Shown here one piece after another: positions 46,752 to 55,180 of a DNA stretch of 64,000 nucleotides. The stretch is taken from positions 1,550,001 to 1,614,000 of the forward strand of contig NZ_CP049263.1 of the NCBI RefSeq assembly GCF_003048615.2. Reading direction: 5' to 3'. How positions within the stretch are numbered: the first letter of the stretch is position 1; each line of letters starts with the position of its first letter. This DNA is from Campylobacter concisus. Lineage in GTDB: Bacteria > Campylobacterota > Campylobacteria > Campylobacterales > Campylobacteraceae. Below the pieces are notes generated by a model that ran no database searches, was not told where the DNA came from, and was given only the letters and a program-made list of their open reading frames with translations. Position numbers and translations under genes: made by a program.

Positions 46752-47834
46752 ATGGAGTTTAAGGGCAGGCAAGAACTTGTCGAAAATTGCGAGGATTGCA
46801 TACTTGGTTTAAGAGCTAAATTTATAGATGAGGGCATCAAATTTTGCAGACAACTAACCCTTGTAGTGCCACACGAGCAGATGAAAATTTGCCTTGAGAG
46901 TATCTTTGACGCACTACTCATCCAAAAGCCAAATGCCACACAAATTCGCGACGACTTAAACAGCCTAATACCAAAACTAAATGCAAAAGATGAGCTAGTA
47001 AATTTCTTGCTCTTAAATTTGACGCTAAATTTTAGTCATGCCTGCGACAATGCAGTATATGTGGGCTATTTTGTAAATGCCGTCTCAAGGATGAAAGAAA
47101 TTTTATATAACACGCAGGATCACCAAGAAGCCACAGTAAAAACGATGATCGATACTGGCTCATTTTTTTACGAAGATCCGATCAACACATTTACACGCAT
47201 GAAAAATGCCAAGGTCCGCCCTGAGTTTTTAAATTTATACGACGGACTAAATATAAAATACGAAGCCGAAATTTTAGAAGTTAAAGAAGATAGCGTCGTT
47301 TTTCGCGTAGATATGATGCAAATTTTAGCCATGAAGCAAGATGGCAAGGGCTTTATCCTGCCAAACAGCTTCTTCTCAAAGCAACTTCGCGCCGACATCA
47401 TCGACTATAATATCGCCGATAAAAGCGTCACTCTTTCAAATTTCTCGCGCACAGCGACCATGCATGCAAACAAGAGAAAATTCCAGCGCGTCTTGCCAAA
47501 CCGCTTTACCAAAATTTCTCTAAAAGGAGAGCAAGGCGAGCTTGAAGGCAGCCTTTATGACATCTCAGAGGGCGGCATGAGCATATTAAGCTCGCAAGCT
47601 ACAAATTTTAAAGACGGCGAAGAGTTAGAGGCAAATTTTGACATCATGCTCTCACCAGATGAAGTAAAAAACGTCTCTTTAAAGCTAAAACTTGTCACAG
47701 AGCTAGCCTACAAGGGCTACATCAGATACTGCATGCAGCTAGTTGATGATGACAAAACGATAAAAGACTTCACGCAAAAGCGCGTCAAAGAGACACTTGA
47801 CGAGCTTCGCTCACGCATAAATTTATACGAATAA
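46752..47834 (+). CDS. PilZ-domain protein (c-di-GMP binding candidate)
   Basis: 360 aa. The N-terminal 230 residues are helical and unrecognised. The C-terminal PilZ domain has the c-di-GMP motifs R-x3-R (R242 and R246 in KRKFQRVLPN) and DISEGGMS, at the usual spacing. The domain usually controls motility, adhesion or secretion in response to c-di-GMP. GGAG precedes the ATG. It precedes a HerA-like ATPase gene by 8 bp, so they may be co-transcribed. Confidence 0.83.
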   Translation: MEFKGRQELVENCEDCILGLRAKFIDEGIKFCRQLTLVVPHEQMKICLESIFDALLIQKPNATQIRDDLNSLIPKLNAKDELVNFLLLNLTLNFSHACDNAVYVGYFVNAVSRMKEILYNTQDHQEATVKTMIDTGSFFYEDPINTFTRMKNAKVRPEFLNLYDGLNIKYEAEILEVKEDSVVFRVDMMQILAMKQDGKGFILPNSFFSKQLRADIIDYNIADKSVTLSNFSRTATMHANKRKFQRVLPNRFTKISLKGEQGELEGSLYDISEGGMSILSSQATNFKDGEELEANFDIMLSPDEVKNVSLKLKLVTELAYKGYIRYCMQLVDDDKTIKDFTQKRVKETLDELRSRINLYE

Positions 47835-47842
47835 GGCAATTA

Positions 47843-50131
47843 GTGAAAACCATACAAGAAAATTTAAAGCTTTTTTACATCGGACTAAAAGATAAAGAGC
47901 CATTTTTTTACAAAAACAAGGACCTAACCACCCACGCAGCCATTATCGGTATGACAGGTAGTGGCAAAACAGGCCTTGGTATCACACTATTAGAAGAGGC
48001 CTGCATAGACAACATCCCCTCTATCATCATCGATCCAAAGGGCGATATCACAAATTTAGCCCTCACCTTTCCGCAGATGAGAGCGGAGGATTTTTTACCA
48101 TACGTCGATGAAGCAGAAGCGGCCAACAAAGGTCAAAGCGTAGAGGAATTTGCCGCCGCTCAGGCCGAGCTTTGGAGAAACGGCATAGAGTCGAGCTTTC
48201 AAGACCTTGAGCGAGTAAAAATTTTAAAAGATAGCGCTAGCTTTAATATCTACACGCCAAAAAGCTCAGCTGGCATAGGTGTGGCGCTACTTAGCGACTT
48301 TACATGCCCAAATATTAGTGACGAAGAAATTTTTAGCAACTATATAAACTCACTAGCAGCATCGGTGCTATCGCTTATTGGCATGAGTTCAGAGGATATG
48401 AGCTCAAAAGAGCAGCTGCTTATCTCCACTATATTTGAGAGCAAATTTAAAGAACAAAAAGACGTCAGCATCGAAGAGCTTATAAATTTCATAGCAAATC
48501 CGCCGTTTAAAAAGATAGGCGTTTTTGACGTGGATACCTTCTATCCAAGCAGTGAGCGTCTAAAGCTTGCCATGAAGATAAACGCGCTCATCGCAAGCCC
48601 AAGCTTTAAGGGCTGGACGCAGGGCGTTAGACTTGAAATTTCAAAGATGCTTTTTGACGAAAACGGCAAAGCAAAATGCAATATCTTTACCATCTCACAT
48701 CTAAATGATTCTGAGAGGATGTTTTTTGTCACCCTTTTACTAAACGAGATCATCGCATGGATGCGTGGCACAGAGGGCACTAGCTCACTTAGAGCGATCC
48801 TATATATGGATGAAATTTTTGGCTTTTTTCCGCCAAACGCAAATCCGCCGTCAAAAACGCCTATGCTCACGCTCTTAAAACAAGCCCGTGCATTTGGTCT
48901 TGGCTGCGTCTTAAGCACGCAAAACCCAGTCGATCTTGACTACAAAGGCCTTAGCAATATCGGCACTTGGTTCATCGGCCGCCTCCAAACTGCGCAGGAC
49001 AAAGCCCGCGTGATCGACGGACTAAGCGGCATCGCAGGCTCAAGCTTAGACAAAGCCTCACTTGAAAATCTCATATCAAATTTAGCCAAGAGAAATTTCT
49101 TACTCAAAAATATAAACGAGGACGGCTTAAACGTCATCTCCACGCGCTGGGCGCTTAGCTATCTAAAAGGCCCGCTTAGCCGCGAGCAAATTTCAAATTT
49201 GATGAAAGATAAAAAAGAGAATTTAAGTAGCCAAGGCGTAGATAAAAGCGAGATGAAATTTAGCGCAAAACCTATCATCTCAAGTGCGATCACACAGCTT
49301 TATGCTAACTCAAAAAGCCTCACACCAAATTTGCTAGCAAGCGCAAAGGTTAGAATTTATGACGCCAAAAAAAGGATAGACAGCGTTTGTGAGGTGAGCT
49401 ATCTTTACGAGCTTAGTGAAAATGACAAAGAGCCAAACTGGAGTGAGGCTAGCGAAGGCATACACGTTGATGCAAGCGAAAATGAACCAAGCGGCGCAAG
49501 CTTTGCTGCTGTGCCAAATTTCATAACGAGCGCTAAAAATTTTGACGCTTTAGAGAAAGATTTTAAAGAGTTTTTGTATAGAAATTTCAAATTTAACACC
49601 TTTGAGGCGATGGGAATTTACTCAAAAGAAAACGAGTCAAAAGAGGAGTTTTTCATAAGGCTTCAAGATAAGTGCAACGAAATTTTAGAGGAGCAAACCG
49701 CAAAACTCACGGCTAAATTTGAAAAAGAGCAAAAGAGCTTGCAAGACAAGCTAAATAAAGCCCTTGCAAAGCTTGATAAAGAGCAAAAAGAGATGACTAC
49801 AAGCGGCCTTGATGCGGCTATAAATATAGGCGCAAGCATATTTGGAGCGATATTTGGCAACAAGCTCTTATCTCGCCAAAACGCGGGTAAGATCGCCTCA
49901 AGCGCAAGAAGCGCAAACAAGGTCTTAAAAGAGCGAAGCGACGTCAAACTTAGCGAGCAAAGCGTAAATGATATAAACTTAGCCATAAGCGAGCTTGAGG
50001 AGAAATTTGCACAAGAGTGTGACGCGCTAAAAGAGGCAAATGATGTTAAAAACATCACGATAAACGAAACGCAAATTTCGCCAAAGAAAAGCGACATCTA
50101 CGACGAAAAAATCGTGCTTTTGTGGAGATGA
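47843..50131 (+). CDS. HerA/VirB4-like ATPase (DUF853 family)
   Basis: 762 aa from a GTG start that follows TAAGG. Walker A is GMTGSGKTGLG (about residues 36-46) and Walker B YMDEIFGFFPP; the IIDPKGDITN segment is typical of the HerA/FtsK superfamily DUF853. The C-terminal 250 residues include long helices predicted as coiled coil (LTAKFEKEQKSLQDKLNKAL) and a glycine-rich GASIFGAIFGNK. The biological role is not established; DNA translocation or repair is inferred from the superfamily. Confidence 0.85.
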   Translation: MKTIQENLKLFYIGLKDKEPFFYKNKDLTTHAAIIGMTGSGKTGLGITLLEEACIDNIPSIIIDPKGDITNLALTFPQMRAEDFLPYVDEAEAANKGQSVEEFAAAQAELWRNGIESSFQDLERVKILKDSASFNIYTPKSSAGIGVALLSDFTCPNISDEEIFSNYINSLAASVLSLIGMSSEDMSSKEQLLISTIFESKFKEQKDVSIEELINFIANPPFKKIGVFDVDTFYPSSERLKLAMKINALIASPSFKGWTQGVRLEISKMLFDENGKAKCNIFTISHLNDSERMFFVTLLLNEIIAWMRGTEGTSSLRAILYMDEIFGFFPPNANPPSKTPMLTLLKQARAFGLGCVLSTQNPVDLDYKGLSNIGTWFIGRLQTAQDKARVIDGLSGIAGSSLDKASLENLISNLAKRNFLLKNINEDGLNVISTRWALSYLKGPLSREQISNLMKDKKENLSSQGVDKSEMKFSAKPIISSAITQLYANSKSLTPNLLASAKVRIYDAKKRIDSVCEVSYLYELSENDKEPNWSEASEGIHVDASENEPSGASFAAVPNFITSAKNFDALEKDFKEFLYRNFKFNTFEAMGIYSKENESKEEFFIRLQDKCNEILEEQTAKLTAKFEKEQKSLQDKLNKALAKLDKEQKEMTTSGLDAAINIGASIFGAIFGNKLLSRQNAGKIASSARSANKVLKERSDVKLSEQSVNDINLAISELEEKFAQECDALKEANDVKNITINETQISPKKSDIYDEKIVLLWR

Positions 50132-50190
50132 TTTATAAAAAAATTAGTATTTTTTTAATATCATTTCTCTTTAAATTTAAAAGGTAAAAT

Positions 50191-50802
50191 ATGCAAAATT
50201 TAATACTTTATGCCGTTAGCTACCTGCTTGGTAGCATCCCATCAGGGCTCATATTAGCAAAAATTTTTGGCCATGTTGATATAAAAAAAGAGGGCAGCAA
50301 AAGCATAGGCGCGACAAATGTTTTAAGGGTTTTAAAGCAAACAAACCCAAAACTAGCCAAAAAACTAGCCATTTTAACAGTAGTTTGTGACGTTTTAAAG
50401 GGTGTTTTGCCACTCATCATAGCCTCTTTGCTTGGAGCTAGCCAAAGCGTGCTTTGGACGATGGCAGTTTTAAGCGTTGCGGGGCATTGTTTTTCTATAT
50501 TTTTAGGCTTTCAAGGTGGCAAAGGCGTGGCAACTGGAGCTGGCGTGCTCGCATTTTTCTTGCCAGTTGAGATAATAATCGCTCTTGTCGTTTGGTTTTT
50601 GGTCGGTAAATTTTTAAAGATAAGCTCTCTAGCCTCTCTATGCGCGCTGATAGCTCTCATCGCATCAAGCTTTATCATCCACCCAGAGCTTGATGAAATT
50701 TACACTCACGCGCCGATCCTTATCATCGCATTTTTGGTAGTTTATAAACACATACCAAATATCGTTCGCCTGCTTTCAGGCAAGGAGCAAAAAGTCCTAT
50801 GA
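50191..50802 (+). CDS. plsY: Acyl-phosphate:glycerol-3-phosphate acyltransferase PlsY
   Basis: 203 aa, five or six membrane segments. Motifs are GSIPSGLILAKI, KKEGSKSIGATNVLR and GHCFSIFLGFQGGKGVATG, matching PlsY active-site loops. It uses acyl-phosphate from PlsX to acylate glycerol-3-phosphate, the first step of phospholipid synthesis. It overlaps folB by ATGA. Confidence 0.95.
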   Translation: MQNLILYAVSYLLGSIPSGLILAKIFGHVDIKKEGSKSIGATNVLRVLKQTNPKLAKKLAILTVVCDVLKGVLPLIIASLLGASQSVLWTMAVLSVAGHCFSIFLGFQGGKGVATGAGVLAFFLPVEIIIALVVWFLVGKFLKISSLASLCALIALIASSFIIHPELDEIYTHAPILIIAFLVVYKHIPNIVRLLSGKEQKVL

Positions 50803-51125
50803 AGAGTGAAATAACAACTATCATTAAAGATTATAAATTTCAAACCATTATAGGGATGTTTGACTTTGAGAGAGTTGCAAAGCAAGAGGTAAAAGTAAGC
50901 TTAGAATTTCGCTCAACTAGCTTGATTGATTATGTTTTGGTGGCTGATTTTATAAAAGAATTTTACAATGAGATGAAATTTCAAAGCGTAGAAGAGTCAC
51001 TAGAAGCAACCTGCAAAGCGCTAAAAGAGAGGTTTAGCTCACTTACAAGCTTGGATATGGAGATTTTAAAAACCGAGATTTTACCAAATGCAATCGTCGG
51101 TGCAAAAATCAGCACTGTTTTTTAA
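50799..51125 (+). CDS. folB: Dihydroneopterin aldolase-family protein
   Basis: 108 aa, shorter than typical FolB (about 120). The N-terminus TIIGMFDFERVAKQEVKVSLEF corresponds to the FolB I-G-x-x-x-x-E-R start. It would act in tetrahydrofolate synthesis. The same gene precedes cosR in C. jejuni. Catalytic detail is less certain because of divergence and shortness. Confidence 0.82.
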   Translation: MKSEITTIIKDYKFQTIIGMFDFERVAKQEVKVSLEFRSTSLIDYVLVADFIKEFYNEMKFQSVEESLEATCKALKERFSSLTSLDMEILKTEILPNAIVGAKISTVF

Positions 51126-51165
51126 AAATTTATTAAAGTATCTTGAAATATTTCTTAATTTATGA

Positions 51166-51171
51166 TACAAT
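51166..51171 (+). promoter_or_regulatory. -10 box for cosR
   Basis: TATGATACAAT matches gnTAnaAT; the core TACAAT is 31 bases before the cosR ATG. Periodic T-rich sequence precedes it. Confidence 0.55.
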
Positions 51172-51201
51172 CGACCATAAATTTTAGTTTAAGGAAAAGA
51201 A

Positions 51202-51873
51202 ATGCGTATTTTAATAGTAGAAGACGAAGTAACGCTAAATAAGACTATTGCTGAGGGGTTGCAAGAGTTTGGTTATCAGACAGATAGCTCTGAAAATTTC
51301 AAAGACGCTGAGTACTACATCGGCATCAGAAACTACGACTTAGTTTTGACTGACTGGATGCTTCAAGATGGTGACGGCGTTGATCTTATAAACATCATAA
51401 AACATAAATCTCCACGCACTTCAGTTGTAGTTCTTTCTGCAAAAGACGACAAAGAGAGCGAGATAAAAGCACTTAGAGCTGGCGCTGATGACTACATCAA
51501 AAAACCATTTGATTTTGACATTTTAGTAGCTAGATTAGAGGCTAGACTACGCTTTGGCGGTACAAATATCATCAAGATAGACGAGCTTATCATCAATCCT
51601 GACGAAGAGAAGATCACATATCTTGGCCGCGACATCGAGCTAAAAGGCAAGCCATTTGAGGTGCTTACTCACCTTGCAAGACACTCAGATCAGATCGTAT
51701 CTAAAGAGCAACTACTTGACGCTATCTGGGAAGAGCCAGAGCTCGTAACTCCAAACGTTATCGAGGTTGCTATCAATCAAATCCGCCAAAAAATGGACAA
51801 ACCGCTAAATATTTCGACAATAGAAACTGTCAGAAGACGCGGATATAGATTTTGCTTTCCCAAAAAAGCTTAA
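51202..51873 (+). CDS. cosR: CosR-type OmpR-family response regulator
   Basis: 223 aa. The receiver domain (1-115) has acidic E7, D8, a phospho-acceptor-position D51 (VLTDWMLQDGDG), and K101-region KKPFDF. The winged-helix DNA-binding domain (130-223) contains KGKPFEVLTHLARHSDQIV, near-identical to C. jejuni CosR and Helicobacter HsrA as I remember them. CosR controls oxidative-stress genes including ahpC, which lies about 5 kb upstream here. Unusually for the group, a canonical phospho-acceptor Asp is present and a histidine kinase gene follows with a 22-bp overlap. AAGGAAAAG precedes the ATG. Confidence 0.9.
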   Translation: MRILIVEDEVTLNKTIAEGLQEFGYQTDSSENFKDAEYYIGIRNYDLVLTDWMLQDGDGVDLINIIKHKSPRTSVVVLSAKDDKESEIKALRAGADDYIKKPFDFDILVARLEARLRFGGTNIIKIDELIINPDEEKITYLGRDIELKGKPFEVLTHLARHSDQIVSKEQLLDAIWEEPELVTPNVIEVAINQIRQKMDKPLNISTIETVRRRGYRFCFPKKA

Positions 51874-53129
51874 GAAATAGATTTATACTGCAATTAGCAT
51901 CTGGTGCGATGATGCTAATTGCCGTTGTTTCGGTGATGCTCTATCACTACATAAGAGTCACCGTTTTTCAAAGCGTAGTTAATGAACTAAATCAGCAAGC
52001 AGCAGACTACAAAAACAATCCACAAAATTTCAATCCTAACAATCTAAAAACTTTTACTATAGAAATCCCAAACAAAACTCTAGCCACCGTAAAAGCGGGC
52101 GAGCTTAAAGGCGAAAAGCCCTACCTTGTGATGCAAAAGATAAAAGATAAGAGTATAACCACTCTAACAACAAGGCTAGATGACAGTAGCTACTTAGTCC
52201 TAGAAAAAGAGACCTCACTTCAAAGCCAAATAGTCGAAGAAATTTTTATAGATATTATAATCGTAAACGTCACAGCGATACTTTTGGTGCTATTTTACGC
52301 ACTATTTTTATCAAGAATGCTTTTAATACCTATAAAAATTTTAAGTCACAAGCTTACAAATTTAGATGAGAAATTTCTAAAAGAGATCGATATCAAAAGC
52401 TTGCCAGATGAGTTTTTGCCACTTGGTAATAGCATAAATAGGCTAATTTCTCGCATACAAACTTTTGTCTTATACCAAAAAGAGCTCTTTGTAGGCGTTG
52501 CACACGAGCTAAAAACTCCACTTGCTGTCATGAAAACCAAAAATGAAGTTACGCTTTTAAAACCAAGAGATAGCGAAAAATACATAGAAGCGCTAAAATC
52601 AAACAACGAAGCGATCAACGGCATGAACGCTATGATAGGCTCGGTCCTTGAGATAGGTCGTCAAGAGGGCGCGCAGTTTGAAGAGCCAGTAAATACCGAC
52701 GTGATCGCATTTTTGAAAAAACTAGGCAAAAACTACGAGGTGCTCGCAAAAGGTGAAGAAAAAAATCTCGCACTCGATCTAAAACCTGAAATTTTTAATC
52801 TAAACATCCAAACCAGCCTACTAACTCACATAGTGCAAAATTTCGTCCAAAATGCTATCAAATTTTCTCCAAAAAATAGCACGATTACGATTAGCTCAAA
52901 GCTTGAAAAGAGCAAATTTATCATCGAGGTTGCCGACGAGGGTGTGGGCATAGACGAGAGCAAGGACTTGTTTGCTCCATTTAAAAGATACGGCGATAAA
53001 GGCGGTGCTGGACTTGGACTATTTCTCGCAAAGGGCGCAGCACAGGCACTTGGCGCTGAGATATCTATCAAAAATAGAGAGAACACAAACGGAGCAGTTG
53101 CAAGCCTCGTTTTAAATTTAAAAGGATAA
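51852..53129 (+). CDS. Sensor histidine kinase adjacent to cosR
   Basis: 425 aa from a TTG start overlapping cosR by 22 bp; no earlier ATG is available, and the first in-frame ATG lies inside the membrane segment. There are two membrane helices (about 12-34 and 131-153) flanking a periplasmic region of about 95 residues. The HisKA H-box is VAHELKTPLAVMK with H218. ATPase motifs follow: VQNAIKFSP (N box), ADEGVGI (G1) and GGAGLGLFLAKG (G2). The probable partner is CosR. The periplasmic signal is unknown. C. jejuni has an orphan CosR without this gene, as I recall. Confidence 0.85.
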   Translation: MLSQKSLRNRFILQLASGAMMLIAVVSVMLYHYIRVTVFQSVVNELNQQAADYKNNPQNFNPNNLKTFTIEIPNKTLATVKAGELKGEKPYLVMQKIKDKSITTLTTRLDDSSYLVLEKETSLQSQIVEEIFIDIIIVNVTAILLVLFYALFLSRMLLIPIKILSHKLTNLDEKFLKEIDIKSLPDEFLPLGNSINRLISRIQTFVLYQKELFVGVAHELKTPLAVMKTKNEVTLLKPRDSEKYIEALKSNNEAINGMNAMIGSVLEIGRQEGAQFEEPVNTDVIAFLKKLGKNYEVLAKGEEKNLALDLKPEIFNLNIQTSLLTHIVQNFVQNAIKFSPKNSTITISSKLEKSKFIIEVADEGVGIDESKDLFAPFKRYGDKGGAGLGLFLAKGAAQALGAEISIKNRENTNGAVASLVLNLKG

Positions 53130-53132
53130 AAA

Positions 53133-54581
53133 ATGGCAAAGAGAACCGCAGTGATCGATCTTGGCTCAAATTCTATGCGTATGGCGATATTTGAGCGCAC
53201 GTCACGCTTAGCATTTTTTATACTAGCTGAATATAAAACCAAAGTGCGACTGGGCGAAGGTGGATACGGCTCAAACAACGAAATTTCAGAAGCTTCAATG
53301 CAAAAAGCGATCAAAGCTTTTGGCGAATTTGACAACATCATAAAAAGCTACAAATGCTCTAAAGTCCTATGTGTCGGCACTTCAGCGCTTAGAGATGCTC
53401 CAAACTCAGGCGTTTTGATCTCTCTTTTAAGAAAAAAACTTGGCATAAATTTAAAAGTCATTGACGGCAAAGAAGAGGCTACTTTTGGAGCGATAGCGGC
53501 TAAAAATTTGCTTCACAATCTAGCCGAGTGCGTCACTATCGACATCGGCGGAGGCTCGACCGAACTTGCTAGGATAAACAACGGCAAGATAGTCGATGTC
53601 CTATCGCTTGATATAGGCACAGTGAGGCTAAAAGAGCTATTTTTTGATAAGAAAAATTTAAACAAACTACCAAAATTTCTATCGCAGATCACAGCGCAGA
53701 TAGATGAGCGATTTAAGTGTCCAAATTTAATAGCCATCGGCGGCTCTTTAAGAGCGATCTCATCGGCCATAATGAGCAAAAATTTATATCCGCTCTCATC
53801 ACTACATGGCTTTTGCTACAAGCTTAGCGACGAGCAAGCCTACATCGAGAGCATCGCAAACGTTAGCGTGCTTGAACTAAATAAATTCCCTATAAAAAAG
53901 GATAGATATGACACTATTAGAGAGGGCGCACATATATTTTTAGCCCTTGCCAAGGCGCTAAATGCCAAAAACGTCACCACAAGTGGCGTTGGCGTAAGAG
54001 AGGGCGTCTTTTTAAAAGACTTTTTGCGTCCAAGTCTTAAATTTCCAGAAAATTTTAACCCAAGCGTCAAAAGCCTACAAGACCGCTTCATCCTCTCTTG
54101 CAACAAAGCCGTGGCAAGATACGCAAAGGATATTTTTGTGGCACTTAAAAAGCTTCATGGGCTAAATGAGAGCTATCTTGAGACGCTGCTAATTGCTGCA
54201 AAGCTTCACAACGTCGGTCAAGAGATAGGCTTTTACGGCGATCACAAAAACTCGGCTTATATCATACTAAATGCCCTAAACTACGGCTTCTCACACGAGC
54301 AAAAGGCACTAATAGCCGCAGTCATCGGCACAAATGGCAAGAAAAATATTTATGAGTTTGAAAAGTATAAAAATTTATTGCCAAAGGGTGAGTGCGTAAG
54401 GTGGCTAAGCTTCATCCTTGCGCTAGCCAAGGCACTTGATATAACCTGTGAGGAGCTAAATTTAAGCTTTGAGTTTAGCGGTCACACACTAAAAATAGAG
54501 GGCGCAAAAGAATTTGCTATGGCAAAAGAAGAGATAAAAAAGATCGCAAAACCTGAAATTTTTGCCATTTCGTTTGTGTAG
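53133..54581 (+). CDS. Ppx/GppA-family phosphatase
   Basis: 482 aa. The actin-like ATPase fold is shown by VIDLGSNSMRMAI at the N-terminus, GKEEATFGA and TIDIGGGSTELA; an HD-like C-terminal domain (about 310-482) has LLIAAKLHNVGQ. The family includes exopolyphosphatase and pppGpp phosphatase. Which activity applies cannot be told. It starts 3 bp after the kinase stop and converges on the FliO-like gene across a 599-bp gap. Confidence 0.87.
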   Translation: MAKRTAVIDLGSNSMRMAIFERTSRLAFFILAEYKTKVRLGEGGYGSNNEISEASMQKAIKAFGEFDNIIKSYKCSKVLCVGTSALRDAPNSGVLISLLRKKLGINLKVIDGKEEATFGAIAAKNLLHNLAECVTIDIGGGSTELARINNGKIVDVLSLDIGTVRLKELFFDKKNLNKLPKFLSQITAQIDERFKCPNLIAIGGSLRAISSAIMSKNLYPLSSLHGFCYKLSDEQAYIESIANVSVLELNKFPIKKDRYDTIREGAHIFLALAKALNAKNVTTSGVGVREGVFLKDFLRPSLKFPENFNPSVKSLQDRFILSCNKAVARYAKDIFVALKKLHGLNESYLETLLIAAKLHNVGQEIGFYGDHKNSAYIILNALNYGFSHEQKALIAAVIGTNGKKNIYEFEKYKNLLPKGECVRWLSFILALAKALDITCEELNLSFEFSGHTLKIEGAKEFAMAKEEIKKIAKPEIFAISFV

Positions 54582-54630
54582 ATCAAAAACTTAGCGGTCA
54601 AATTTATAAATTTATTTTCTAAAAATAGGG

Positions 54631-54707
54631 GGTGGGTAAAGGCTTCTATTTTGCTTTGTAGGTTTGCAATGCAAGTCAGATACGAAGTCCGTACACCTTA
54701 CCCACTC
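54631..54707 (+). repeat. Inverted-repeat structure 1
   Basis: GTGGGTAAAGG at 54632-54642 pairs with CCTTACCCAC at 54696-54705 with one bulge, enclosing about 53 bases. TTTTT follows at 54708-54712, so it may end the Ppx/GppA transcript, but the loop is very long for a terminator. Confidence 0.5.
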
Positions 54708-54923
54708 TTTTTATCCTTCAGCACACGTTCAAAGCATGCAATAGTGCCAAAGAGCCATGTTTTTAGTGTGTTAAACAAATTTTAAAATTTCATGAACGAG
54801 TAATTTCGGCTCTAAAATTTGAGCTAAGCGGTAAGCGAAGCCAAATTTTAATAGTCAATTCTTGCGAGTGAATGAAGTTTTAAAATTTACGAATTTGCTT
54901 TGTAGATTAAGTTTTTTGTTAAT

Positions 54924-55009
54924 TTGTTAATGGGGAAGAGGCTTAAATTACGGTCTGCTTGCAGTTACGAGCTAGCGAAGCAAAGAAGTTCCCTCTCTCT
55001 CCTTAACAA
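54924..55009 (+). repeat. Inverted-repeat structure 2
   Basis: TTGTTAA at 54924-54930 pairs with TTAACAA at 55003-55009, extended imperfectly by a G-rich arm (GGGGAAGAGG) against a CT-rich arm (CCCTCTCTCTCC). Its interior contains the first copy of the 19-bp repeat. The general layout resembles structure 1: a G-rich arm, then GGCTT, then a segment ending near TACGA. Confidence 0.4.
54953..54971 (+). repeat. 19-bp direct repeat, copy 1
   Basis: GTCTGCTTGCAGTTACGAG occurs here and again at 55016-55034, identical, with starts 63 bp apart. The flanks differ (CTAGCGAAG against ACGAAGTCG). Function unknown. Confidence 0.7.
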
Positions 55010-55015
55010 TCCATT

Positions 55016-55034
55016 GTCTGCTTGCAGTTACGAG
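55016..55034 (+). repeat. 19-bp direct repeat, copy 2
   Basis: This is a perfect second copy of the 54953-54971 sequence, located after the second inverted repeat. Only two copies are seen in the gap, with no regular array, so this is not a CRISPR. Confidence 0.7.
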
Positions 55035-55180
55035 ACGAAGTCGAAGTAAAGCCCGACAACGTTAGAAATGTATGCAATGGTGCTTCGCGCTGCATGAATC
55101 TTATATGAGAGAATTTATTGCAAATTTTAAAATTTGCGAAAATGCTCTTCTAAATTTTTAAATTTAGTAGCGAAGTGGGA

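Larger units (their letters stand above)
54582..55180 (+). other. 599-bp noncoding gap with repeats and hairpins
   Basis: The gap lies between the convergent ends of the Ppx/GppA gene and the FliO-like gene. No plausible reading frame or tRNA is visible. It holds two inverted-repeat structures (54631-54707 and 54924-55009), a 19-bp direct repeat, and two AT-rich palindromes (55120-55137 and 55150-55167). Some may terminate the flanking transcripts; the first is followed by five Ts. The rest is unexplained. Confidence 0.6.

Noticed and set aside
49663-50097. 144-codon Ser/Phe-rich minus-strand frame
   Set aside because: It is antisense to the coiled-coil tail of the HerA-like ATPase; the composition is the mirror of Lys/Glu-rich codons.
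52826-53341. 171-codon minus-strand frame across the kinase and Ppx/GppA junction
   Set aside because: Both plus-strand genes are well supported by motifs; this frame has none.
54628-54632. G5 run as a second contingency tract
   Set aside because: It is only five bases long and lies in noncoding DNA.
54953-55034. Possible CRISPR-like array
   Set aside because: Only two copies of a 19-bp repeat are present, with no regular spacers and no cas genes nearby.
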